This document shows positions 35,201 to 42,107 of a DNA stretch of 64,000 nt, piece after piece. The stretch lies in the NCBI RefSeq assembly GCF_026586665.1, contig NZ_JAODIY010000001.1:124001-188000 (forward strand), given 5' to 3'. Made by a program: the position numbers and the translations under genes. The stretch is from Halovenus rubra (lineage in GTDB: Archaea; Halobacteriota; Halobacteria; Halobacteriales; Haloarculaceae). The notes below the pieces were generated by a model. It was not told where the DNA came from, did not search any database, and was given only the letters and a program-made list of their open reading frames with translations. How positions within the stretch are numbered: the stretch's first letter is position 1; each line of letters begins with the position of its first letter.

Positions 35201-36359
35201 ACGCCGCCGTCAGGCTGTCGAGCACCTGGCCAGCGGTCTCCTCGAGCGTGTCGTCGTCGACCAGGGCCTCGGGCGAGGACCCGAGGGCTTCCTCGACGAT
35301 GGCGCCGAAGTCGGCCGCGGCCTCGTCCGCCGTCTCGTCGGCGTCGAGTTCCGCGAGGGCGTCATGCAGTGGCGTCAGGTCGAGCGGCGCCGCCGACAGC
35401 GTTTCGAGGAACGCGTCACCGTCCTTGAACGCCTGCAGCTGTTCGACCACGGCCCCGCGGGCCCCCTCCTCACCGGCGGCCTCCGTCAGCGACGAGACGA
35501 GCCCGGTCGAATACCCCGGATTGACGCGTGCAAAGGCGCCCGGATCCGACTTCTCGGGCGGCCTGACGGTCATAAACTGGAAGAGGTCGTCGGCATCGGC
35601 GGTTGGCGTGGCCTCCTCGTCCGCGGGTTCGCTCGACTCGGCGGCCGCCCCGTCGGGCGGGGTCGACTCGCCGTTCGACGGGTTCGATCGGTTCGATTCG
35701 GCGTCGGTGTCGTCCGATCGATTGGATTCGGCCTCGGAGGCGTCCGATGGTGTGGCGTCCTCCGCGGACTCCTCTGGCTGGTCCGTCCCGCCGTCGGTCA
35801 TGAGGTCGGGTTCGATCGACCGGTCGCCGATGCCGAGGGCCTCGGGCGGGACCGCGACGTCACGAACGGCGATTGGCGTCGTCGCGTCGATCCGGTCGGT
35901 GGTCGTCCGCGTCGCCTCGTCGACGATGCTGACCCGGACCGCCGGCGCCTCGACCGAGCCGAGGCTCTCCGGCTCGTACGACAGGACGAACTCGCCGTGC
36001 TCGCCGGTCGTGTCCATCGCGATTGGCTGGCTGGCCGGCACCGCTTCGCCATCGTAGACCGCAGCGTCGTAGAGGCGGACGGTCACGCCCTCGCGCAACT
36101 GGTCTGCCTGGCGGACCTGGCCGACGATCAGGTGGCGACCGCCCGGTTCCGCCGAGTGGAGGGCGATCGAACTGCCCGGGGACTGCCGGGCGGCGACTGC
36201 CGACCAGTCGAGCGATCGATCGGCGTCGGCCGTCCGGGCGAACCCAGTCGCGCTCGCACGGTCGGCAGTCGCCGAATCGAGCTCGTTCGCGAGCCACTGT
36301 CGCAGTGCTTCGCTATCTGTACCCCACTGCCGCACTCGAAGTAGCTGGTGTTCTGGCAT
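32259..36359 (-). CDS. Giant multidomain coiled-coil protein of a patatin operon
   Basis: 1366 residues from the ATG at 36359. Visible regions: an N-terminal segment; a beta-sandwich resembling carboxypeptidase-regulatory domains (about 75-150, GRHLIVGQVRQADQLREGV); an acidic Ser/Asp/Glu linker (about 200-275); a helical part (300-650); a strongly charged helical coiled-coil region (about 700-830, with ERVHRESEVTEETTRRKEK); GIYRWLEKTYRMDVHEF (about 838); a beta-rich part (930-1070); and a conserved-looking C-terminus with REWKAEVHRKIMAAY and FEWQQGTYVFYPYYWAD (1085-1205). The C-terminal pattern recalls large uncharacterised bacterial proteins, from memory and unchecked. No signal peptide. First gene of the operon; presumably scaffold or sensor for the two lipases. 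Confidence 0.75.
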   Translation of the reverse strand: MPEHQLLRVRQWGTDSEALRQWLANELDSATADRASATGFARTADADRSLDWSAVAARQSPGSSIALHSAEPGGRHLIVGQVRQADQLREGVTVRLYDAAVYDGEAVPASQPIAMDTTGEHGEFVLSYEPESLGSVEAPAVRVSIVDEATRTTTDRIDATTPIAVRDVAVPPEALGIGDRSIEPDLMTDGGTDQPEESAEDATPSDASEAESNRSDDTDAESNRSNPSNGESTPPDGAAAESSEPADEEATPTADADDLFQFMTVRPPEKSDPGAFARVNPGYSTGLVSSLTEAAGEEGARGAVVEQLQAFKDGDAFLETLSAAPLDLTPLHDALAELDADETADEAAADFGAIVEEALGSSPEALVDDDTLEETAGQVLDSLTAASLHPIGVDESVRASLRDGTRLVDAIRRAADGETVDAPAVLDRQVALPEAVPALSALPVESPPSAGGSSGRRADGSTLADRLHDLEAAADELRTAATAPPSGALEAPLTDGEGRQFADEAPARERSAADETDVPAAIRRAERAAGGAVDDATNAQLADAFDSIEQLVDRLAERRAGGGRPLDEDRMADLSDRARSTLSSLGIEPGDGSIDDATERVSEEARRINERLLDETVGAYERLVATEDGPMLIGEGRSSGSSQPLSGSVGGAWWGSDESAEEDDAESYRAEGVTVLGFGDLRVVKQVGPRYEAGEIAHVENVMESETRERVHRESEVTEETTRRKEKTIKSEKQDLQTTQRNEIKRESETVINDQWGVEAGVNVSAKYGPVSVDTNFGYSRQHSKQKSKRTAVSTAQEITRQATRRVEERVTTETTKRIREEIIERNRHAFENDGDDHITGIYRWLEKTYRMDVHEFDRPRLMVEFLVPDPAAGYRYAQGAKPKEKTAEKPIEPKAVDFGGDVTTGAEREQGAPVYEKRLSYDDITPSNYQWYATHYEAEDVPAPPAHRRKKTIKMKGGEGVSSGNDEAPSYDTKFIDVPDGYSVGTVAVFSGYMHRKNHSLGAGIRVNVGTDDPGSGPSHRIQNVHSSADAGDDKADPAETEYFYLNSDEYDRVPVTLSARNTTDYNVVATATLERTDDALREWKAEVHRKIMAAYRRRRDEYESEVEAAKVGAGVNIEGENPKQNRETERKELKRASIELMRRFELDFDAVTMPGENGNDSLSFPGIEESAIPGMKDDLQFFEQSFEWQQGTYVFYPYYWADRESWTTRLTRDDSDPKFESFLTAGAARFVVPVRPGFEPNVMRFMQTGIPFLKEGTIEEIDDPRYVDIVSELRQQQGAAEGSEYSGEHWFNTVPTSLIKLQASDALPDMITPVNELYDTTTAAATMLTEGALGSGAAEPAVDGGWDSSAPPRSADESAPPEDE

Positions 36360-37003
36360 GGGAATCACGTGGTCTGACGGATAGTCAAGACCTATAGGGC
36401 CATGATAACACATCACAATAAGAGGTATTAAATTTTGTCATTGGAATATAATTGTATATAATATTATCAGGCGGGCAGGTCGTTGATCTGTTTCGATATG
36501 AGGCGCTGTGGACGGGCATCGGTCCCCAATTGGTGTTGCCGTTCGCCATTACCATTCGCGATTCAGCAGACTTGACCATGCGACCGACCCGAAACGGTTT
36601 GTCTGTCTCGGGTCGGCAACCACTGCCCTTCGCGACCGGGGGTGTCAGTTTCCTGAAAACGGTCGTGACTGGCGCGTTGGACCGGTCTGAGTGGATTTCG
36701 AGCGCGCCGGTCGCACAAGTGACAGTGGAGAGATTCGAACCATGGAGAGATAGTCCGGGCGTGTGGCGCGTCACGCTGGAAGAAGTTCCTGCTCGCCTCA
36801 CCGCGTTCGGCTCCGCGGGCTGCGTCGTCCGTACCCTCGCTCGCTTCGCCAATGCATCGACCTACTCACGGATGGTGTACTTGACCGTCTCTATGCCCTC
36901 CCCGCAATGTAACGGCACGTTGAGGTACACGGAGTCTGAGAGCTGGTGATTTCCTGAAAATCGATGTGCCCCTCGGAGATGATGTTCCCACCGGGGCGCA
37001 GAC
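36360..37003. other. Intergenic region upstream of the giant gene
   Basis: About 640 bp. The 36395-36475 part is very AT-rich and should hold the operon promoter (on the minus strand, near 36385-36400 for a short leader, or in the run around 36450-36470). Open frames exist on both strands between 36385 and 36950 but neither shows a family motif, and they overlap in antisense, so none is called. A perfect 9-bp inverted repeat (CCGACCCGA at 36584, TCGGGTCGG at 36609) lies in the middle. Confidence 0.4.
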
Positions 37004-37680
37004 CTAAGCGAGTAGCTCCGAAGGGCCCGCTGGTCGCGGCAGTTCGCTCAGTCGAGCGCGCATAGCTAACCGGTGCCTGAACTGCGTCGTGACCAGCGAG
37101 ATGCACGCGTACCCGCATTCGTGGGCCGTGATTGCGTCGGCGATGCCCTCGGTGATGAGGACGGGCTCGCCCGACTCGACGGTCTCAAGGCCGTAGATGG
37201 GCTCGTCGATGGCGACGTATTCCTTCGTGTGGGCGAGCTTGGCGTACTTCCCGCTCATGAAGTCGGCGGGGTGGCCGTCGTACCCGGCCGCGCCGCCGCC
37301 CTCGTTCCCGGTCAACCGCGAGATAGCGTACACCGGCCGACCGTCCATGTCGAAGTATGGGAAGACATAGCGCCCCTGCCAGAGCGGCGTGAGGTCCTCG
37401 GTGAACAGGCCGGTCCCGAGTATCGCGTCTCGGTCGTAGCCCTCCCCCATCAGGTAGTCGAGGAGCGCCGTCTCGTCGGCCGGGGCCCAGCCGAGCCGCT
37501 TCGCGTCGACAGTCTCGGCGTCCTACCCGCGCACGCGCTCGAAGTATTCCGGGATGTCGTGGGGATAGACCTGCTCTTTCGCGACTCCGTGGACCAGGCA
37601 GCGGGGAGGCTCCTCGCGACCGGAATCGAGGTACGGTCCGGTCACGCCGAACTCCCCCGGAACAACCTTACGGGCGACTG
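37004..37680 (-). pseudogene. Broken TOPRIM primase-like gene
   Basis: Reading leftward from about 37680: FGVTGPYLDSGREEPPRC, then DIPEYFERVRG, a TAG at 37524-37522, then in the same frame DAETVDAKRLGWAPADE and on through RYVFPYFDMDGRPVYAISRL and PVLITEGIADAITAHECG, the TOPRIM-type Glu loop of DnaG-like plasmid/virus primases. The frame ends at 37004, far short of a complete TOPRIM domain (no DxD segment), and the N-terminus is lost near the att repeat. One nonsense codon plus truncation at both ends makes it a pseudogene; 37004-37450 remains open after an ATG. Confidence 0.65.
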
Positions 37681-37737
37681 ATCAGTTACCGAACACCCAG
37701 GAACCCTTATACGGTAGGATTGTAAAGGAAATAGTGT

Positions 37738-37749
37738 AAGCCGGTGGAG
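37738..37749 (+). repeat. Attachment site copy (distal end of inner element)
   Basis: AAGCCGGTGGAG, identical over 12 bp and in the same orientation as 44362-44373, where it forms the 3' end (acceptor and start of the T stem, antisense) of the tRNA-Thr gene. The integrase gene begins 57 bp further on. Confidence 0.75.
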
Positions 37750-37805
37750 TGCTTACCGAACAAGGGTTCAAAACTTATTTGGACGTGGCGCTATAATAAC
37801 CAGTC

Positions 37806-39011
37806 ATGCCGACAGAGGACTTTCAGAAACGGATTGAGCAAACCACTGAGAACATCGAAACATCGGACGTAATCAGTGAGGCGAACAAAGAGCTATTGCG
37901 GGACTACAAACGGGATCAAATGCTGAATGGGCTGAGTGAGGCGACTCTACTCAAGAATCTCTCGCGGCTGAAGGTGCTATCCGAAAACTCAGACAAGCCG
38001 TTCAATGAGATGGACAAGTCTGACGTTAAGGATCTGCTTGAGTGGGTACACTCTCAAGACTATACAGACGAAACGATTGATACGTACAAGACGGTCATGC
38101 GTGGGTTTTGGACGTGGTTGAATGACGGGGAGACGCCGGAGGAAATTGACTGGATTAAACTGTCCAACTCAAACGGTAACGATACTCTCCCGAAGGATCT
38201 ACTATCTAAAGAGGATATAGAGGCTCAAGTAGAGGCGGCAAAGAATCCGCGGGACAGGGCTTTCATTTACACTCTCTATGAGACGGGCGCTCGTATCGGT
38301 GAGTTAATTGATTTGACGGTTGGGGATATCGAAGATAGAAAGCATGGCAAGAAGGTAGTGATAGACGGTAAGACTGGTTCTCGACGGCTACCTTTGGTTG
38401 AGTCAGTCCCATACATCAACCAGTGGCTAAACGAACATCCAAACCCCGAGAAAGAAGCCCCTTTATGGTGCAAAATCCAGCAGGGCGGGCCAGACGACAA
38501 ACTGGGCTATCGGTATATTCGTGAGAAAGTTCTCAAGAAGAACATGGACAGGGCGGATATCGATAAGCCGTCAAACCCTCACCATTACCGACACTCTCGG
38601 GCCTCTGAGCTAGCTACTGAAATGACCGAAGCGCAACTCTGTGAATGGTTCGGGTGGGTCCAAGGGTCGGACGTACCCCAGCGTTATGTCCACCTGTCCG
38701 GTCGTGATATCGACAATACGTATGACCAAATGCATGGCCTCTACGAACCGGATGAAAAGGAACAACAGCCGGACGTGATAGAGTGTCCGCGGTGTGAAGA
38801 ATTGAATCAACCAGAGGCGACGTTTTGTATGCGCTGTGGATTCGGCTTAGATCAAGAGCGGGCGGACGAATTCGAGGCAGAGACGGACGAAGATATCAAG
38901 CAAGACTATCAGGATATTGAACCGGGGGCTGACTTAGCAGACAAGCTCGAAACATTGGATAGTCTCATGGACGATCCTGACATTAAGTCGTTTCTTGAAC
39001 AAAAGCAATAG
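37806..39011 (+). CDS. Tyrosine integrase with C-terminal zinc ribbon
   Basis: 401 residues. An N-terminal SAM-like core-binding domain (about 20-115) precedes the catalytic domain with Arg163 (ETGARIGEL), HHYRHSRA near 260 (the His-x-x-Arg pair) and the nucleophile Tyr294 (QRYVHLSG). A zinc ribbon CPRC-x14-CMRC follows at about 327-346, then an acidic tail. It would integrate and excise the element at the tRNA-Thr site 57 bp to its left. A TATA-like ACTTATTT lies about 30 bp upstream. The active-site set is complete, so it is probably functional. Confidence 0.92.
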   Translation: MPTEDFQKRIEQTTENIETSDVISEANKELLRDYKRDQMLNGLSEATLLKNLSRLKVLSENSDKPFNEMDKSDVKDLLEWVHSQDYTDETIDTYKTVMRGFWTWLNDGETPEEIDWIKLSNSNGNDTLPKDLLSKEDIEAQVEAAKNPRDRAFIYTLYETGARIGELIDLTVGDIEDRKHGKKVVIDGKTGSRRLPLVESVPYINQWLNEHPNPEKEAPLWCKIQQGGPDDKLGYRYIREKVLKKNMDRADIDKPSNPHHYRHSRASELATEMTEAQLCEWFGWVQGSDVPQRYVHLSGRDIDNTYDQMHGLYEPDEKEQQPDVIECPRCEELNQPEATFCMRCGFGLDQERADEFEAETDEDIKQDYQDIEPGADLADKLETLDSLMDDPDIKSFLEQKQ

Positions 39012-39038
39012 TGAGCAACGTTAGTAGATAATCAACCG

Positions 39039-39737
39039 CTATTCTTCATCTCGCTCCTGTAGCCTCATTTGCTTCTCGCGGGCCTTATTCGCTCTCGTTT
39101 CAGCCGCCTCATCCTGTTCTTCAAGGATTTCATCATAGTGGTCCATAAGCTCATGTTGCATCTCTCTCAATTCGGTGGGAGATACCGTTGGAGTTCGATG
39201 GAGTAATCTCACAATCGCTTGTGCTTCACCGTCCGTCATGTCGGACATTTTCCCACGTTTGAATTTCCTAATCGCTTTTTTATATTCGACCTCCTCAAGA
39301 TAGTCCACCTCAAGATCAACATCAGCAACATAATACCAGTCCGATTCGGATAACTCTCGTTCTGCTTTATTCACACCCTCAAGCAGAACCTTTTCGAGAC
39401 CACTTTGGAGGCCATAAGGACTATCGGTGTATAACATAGCGACAAGGCCAGCTAGTCCCTCAAGTATGGCTTTGTCGTTAATTGAGTCACCCATTATCTC
39501 CTCCCGTCCTTCTTGATCGTGCTTGTCCCAGTGTTCGTGGAGTAGGGCAAAGTCAAGCAGAGTGTTATATACTCGTTCTTTAATCGCTGTCTTGCGTTCT
39601 GATTGGGTTGATTCGGCAAGTCCGCTTCCGTCCCCTTCCAGAAATTCACGGTGTGATTCAGTGAGCATACCGTTTCGCGGACTATCGTCTTTGGAGCGGT
39701 AGTTGACCTTATACGGCAAGTCGTCTCTGTTCGTCAT
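39039..39737 (-). CDS. Unknown element-encoded helical protein
   Basis: 232 residues, mostly charged helices, no signal or membrane segment. The N-terminus (YKVNYRSKDDSPRNGML) and the region around EEVEYKKAIRKFKRGKMSD are not assigned to any family I recognise. It ends 28 bp from the integrase stop (convergent) and its start is divergent from the AbrB-like operon, with 56 bp between. That position next to integrase and a small DNA-binding protein suggests a role in element maintenance or control. Function unknown. Confidence 0.65.
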   Translation of the reverse strand: MTNRDDLPYKVNYRSKDDSPRNGMLTESHREFLEGDGSGLAESTQSERKTAIKERVYNTLLDFALLHEHWDKHDQEGREEIMGDSINDKAILEGLAGLVAMLYTDSPYGLQSGLEKVLLEGVNKAERELSESDWYYVADVDLEVDYLEEVEYKKAIRKFKRGKMSDMTDGEAQAIVRLLHRTPTVSPTELREMQHELMDHYDEILEEQDEAAETRANKAREKQMRLQERDEE

Positions 39738-39793
39738 TATTACGAACTATCACCGCAATTTGACTTAATACTTTTCCTCACAATCGTACAGAT

Positions 39794-39937
39794 ATGCCGA
39801 CCACAAAACGATGTCCGGCAAAGGTTCTCGATCAGGGGCGGGTAACGATAGACGCCTCTATCCGGCGTGATCTTGAGCTTGAGCAGGGCGACTTTGTCGT
39901 ACTTCAAATTGAACCGCTTGAGGGGGATTCTGAGTGA
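39794..39937 (+). CDS. Small AbrB/SpoVT-like protein
   Basis: 47 residues. CPAKVLDQGRVTIDASIRRD followed by LELEQGDFVVLQIEP matches the swapped-hairpin AbrB fold (x-V-x-x-x-G-R-V-T-I/L-P-x-x-x-R...L-x-x-G-D). Such proteins bind DNA as dimers and act as antitoxins or transition-state regulators. It heads a chain of overlapping genes leading to the Rep gene and may control it. Its TGA overlaps the GTG of the next gene (GTGA). Confidence 0.65.
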   Translation: MPTTKRCPAKVLDQGRVTIDASIRRDLELEQGDFVVLQIEPLEGDSE

Positions 39938-40065
39938 GACCTGCCAATCTCTCCAGCGATACGATAGAGCGGCTTGAGGACAGCCGTGAGGACTTAGAGG
40001 TGATAGCAGAGTCGGACTTGCGGTGTTCAAAATACGCCGAGTCACTGCTTGAAGCTCTTGAGTAG
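39934..40065 (+). CDS. 43-residue element protein of unknown function
   Basis: Starts at a GTG that overlaps the stop of the AbrB-like gene by three bases, so it is likely translated by coupling. The sequence is acidic and helical (SDTIERLEDSREDLEVIAES), ending in LLEALE. No recognised family. Support is the tight overlap, the absence of stops and the shared operon. Confidence 0.5.
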   Translation: MRPANLSSDTIERLEDSREDLEVIAESDLRCSKYAESLLEALE

Positions 40066-40070
40066 ATTCT

Positions 40071-40235
40071 ATGAGTGGTAAAGGGCAGAGAGGCGGGATT
40101 GGTGCAAACCTCTCTGAAAGGCGGGCGTATCCGTTGGGATTCGGGATACAGATGATTGTTTCTCGACCTAGTGACTTGATTCTGTCGCAGGATACGCCCA
40201 TAGTTCGGTTTCTCGTGGGCTATGAGTCAAAGTAA
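40071..40235 (+). CDS. 54-residue element protein of unknown function
   Basis: ATG five bases after the preceding stop, ending 14 bp inside the Rep gene, continuing the compact operon. The sequence (MSGKGQRGGIGANLSERRAY) is basic at the N-terminus and mildly hydrophobic at the C-terminus. Not recognised. It could also be a non-coding stretch carrying the Rep ribosome site, so confidence is modest. Confidence 0.35.
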   Translation: MSGKGQRGGIGANLSERRAYPLGFGIQMIVSRPSDLILSQDTPIVRFLVGYESK

Positions 40236-41871
40236 AGACGAACTATCGGCAAACGAATTCGGTTCGGACGTACCGACAGGCGAAAAGGCAGAAAAACAGG
40301 TCCAAGAGGGTATCCAAGAGTTTCGGGACAAGTATGGACTCCCAGAGACGGACGTAGATACCACTCAGGACGGACTCACGGACGACTCAAGAGATCCTTT
40401 GTCGTCCCAAGGGGATACGCTTAGAGAGGCGACAGCGGACTCTCAAGCGGACTCTACAAACGGGGAAAGGGATACATCCACTCAATCGGCTACCTCTCTC
40501 GCGGGACTACGTCGGTCGGATCATGGACTGGATTCTATCCCATGTCAAAACGGTAGTGGTGGCTCTACTGGATTCACCTGTCCATGGGACGGTGAGCAAT
40601 ATGCGTCGGATAAGACGGATTTCATGCGTACAGTGGTTGAAAACCAGAAACAGGGATATCCGACGCGACTCTCTGAGGCGGTAAAGTCCGTTTACGGTGA
40701 GGATTACACCAATACAGAGTATCAAAGGCTACGTCGGTTGGCAAAACGGTGTAACTGGTTCAAATGCGACAGTAGAGGCGGTTTTGTCCAAATCGAGCCA
40801 AGGTGGATCTGCTTCAAGGCGGACTCTCTCTTGAGACAGCAGTATGAATATTCTCTAAAAGCAAGACGTGGCGGTGATGGACAGTCCACCGCCGGCGACA
40901 GTGAGACAGCCGCCGGCGACGGACAGTCACTCACCCCAAAAGAGAGGGTCCAACGGTTTTGTGAATCGTACAAGACGGTTCAAGCGGATAGTGTAAAGCG
41001 CGACTTGTTCAGAGAGTTCGTAACGTGGCGAGCGTCAATCACCGGGACTTACACAATCATGCAACAGTACCGGGACCGTCCGAACGTGGACAGTGAGTAT
41101 CTACTGATTGAGCAGGAGTCGCGGTTCAAGGACAAGCCTGAGGCGAGAAAGTCACACAACCGACTCACGACAGCGTTAGACAAGGCGGCAGAGAAAGAAA
41201 GCCAAGCGGTAATGGTGACACTCACGCCAGATCCAAAGCGGTTTGAGAGTCACACAGAGATTCTTGAGGCGGTCCAAGACGGCGTCGGTAATTTCATTGA
41301 CTGCTTGGGATATCGGTTAGGTGGACGGCCAGAGTATATCAAGTCCTTAGAGTTTCAACACAAAGGACTACCACACTACCATATCGTTCTGTTCGGGGTG
41401 GACTACGTCAAAGACGGCGAGAGTGAAACGGGCAACTCTACAATCAGTGAGCAAGAGGTACGGGATTATTGGAACCAAAAGAAGGATATCGGCCAACAGG
41501 TGTACGTGCAATCAGTCACTCGACGGGACGGATCGTGGCTACTGCATGATGATAGCGACGGCAAGAGAACACTCTCCTACTATCTGAGTGAGGCAACTCG
41601 CGGCCTCTATGAGTTCGTAGAGGCGTCTGAAAGCGAATTGCGGGACATGCTAGAGTCGGGTGAAACGCGCCTCTGGCGACAAGTCCTGTATTGGGCCTCT
41701 GAAAAGCAATACGTGAGCTGTAGCAACGGTCTCAAAGAATCGAGTGATAGCGACAAGTCCACGGACATCAAGCAGTATGACACTCTTGGGGCGGCAAAGT
41801 TCGGCCAGATACCGTCTCACATTAGAGATGACGCGATCATAGCCAACGGGACAAGGACAGGGCCAGAGTAG
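40222..41871 (+). CDS. HUH-endonuclease replication initiator (Rep)
   Basis: 549 residues. The rolling-circle Rep motifs are present: motif I MVTLTPDP (about 331-338), motif II GLPHYHIVLFG with the metal-binding His-x-His (about 381-391) and motif III SYYLSEATRGLYE (about 451-463) with the likely nucleophile Tyr. A long polar N-terminus (1-120) and a probable DNA-binding part (120-230, with several Cys/Trp) precede it. The family nicks the double-strand origin of small haloarchaeal plasmids and pleolipoviruses. It is the last gene of the AbrB-led operon. An origin is expected nearby; the repeats at 41897 and 43333-43651 are candidates. Confidence 0.85.
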   Translation: MSQSKDELSANEFGSDVPTGEKAEKQVQEGIQEFRDKYGLPETDVDTTQDGLTDDSRDPLSSQGDTLREATADSQADSTNGERDTSTQSATSLAGLRRSDHGLDSIPCQNGSGGSTGFTCPWDGEQYASDKTDFMRTVVENQKQGYPTRLSEAVKSVYGEDYTNTEYQRLRRLAKRCNWFKCDSRGGFVQIEPRWICFKADSLLRQQYEYSLKARRGGDGQSTAGDSETAAGDGQSLTPKERVQRFCESYKTVQADSVKRDLFREFVTWRASITGTYTIMQQYRDRPNVDSEYLLIEQESRFKDKPEARKSHNRLTTALDKAAEKESQAVMVTLTPDPKRFESHTEILEAVQDGVGNFIDCLGYRLGGRPEYIKSLEFQHKGLPHYHIVLFGVDYVKDGESETGNSTISEQEVRDYWNQKKDIGQQVYVQSVTRRDGSWLLHDDSDGKRTLSYYLSEATRGLYEFVEASESELRDMLESGETRLWRQVLYWASEKQYVSCSNGLKESSDSDKSTDIKQYDTLGAAKFGQIPSHIRDDAIIANGTRTGPE

Positions 41872-41896
41872 GACTCGAAAGGTGGGTAGTGGCGAC

Positions 41897-41918
41897 TCTC
41901 GAAAACAAACCCCATGAA
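41897..41918 (+). repeat. Isolated copy of the iteron-like repeat
   Basis: TCTCGAAAACAAACCCCATG lies 26 bp after the Rep stop. It matches the consensus of the array at 43333-43427 (CTCGAAAACAAnnCCATGG) better than most copies of the array itself, so the same protein may bind on both sides of the lipoprotein gene. Confidence 0.5.
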
Positions 41919-42107
41919 AGAACCCCAATCTCTGTTAGGTGATTCGTTTGATTTTGTTCCGTAGAGACTCTTAGGATAGAAATATCCGTGATATAGGAAA
42001 CAATTGGACATGGCTTATCCCCGAAACAAGGCCATGAATGGACGAACTCCCGTGAAACTCAGGAACGATAAGATTCTATAACCAATTGAGAATCCGAGTA
42101 GTAGTTC

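Larger units (their letters stand above)
28131..37737. mobile_element. Older, decayed tRNA-Thr island carrying the patatin operon
   Basis: Bounded on the left by a degenerate tRNA-end repeat and truncated integrase, on the right by the exact att repeat of the next element. Its content differs from the flanks: the operon at 28449-36359 is far richer in G+C than genes on either side, by eye, and a broken TOPRIM primase lies at 37004-37680. Limits are inferred from the repeats, not proven. Confidence 0.5.

Noticed and set aside
28883-36344. Many long plus-strand and alternative minus-strand frames across the patatin operon
   Set aside because: They are shadows produced by very GC-rich coding sequence, are Arg/Ser-rich and lack family motifs, while the chosen frames have catalytic motifs.
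36725-36745. tRNA-like T-arm (GGTTCGAATC on the minus strand)
   Set aside because: No matching acceptor, D or anticodon arms fold around it.
36452-36949. 165-codon plus-strand frame, and a 155-codon minus-strand frame over 36385-36852
   Set aside because: They overlap each other, contain no recognisable motif and have unremarkable codon use; the region is listed as intergenic.
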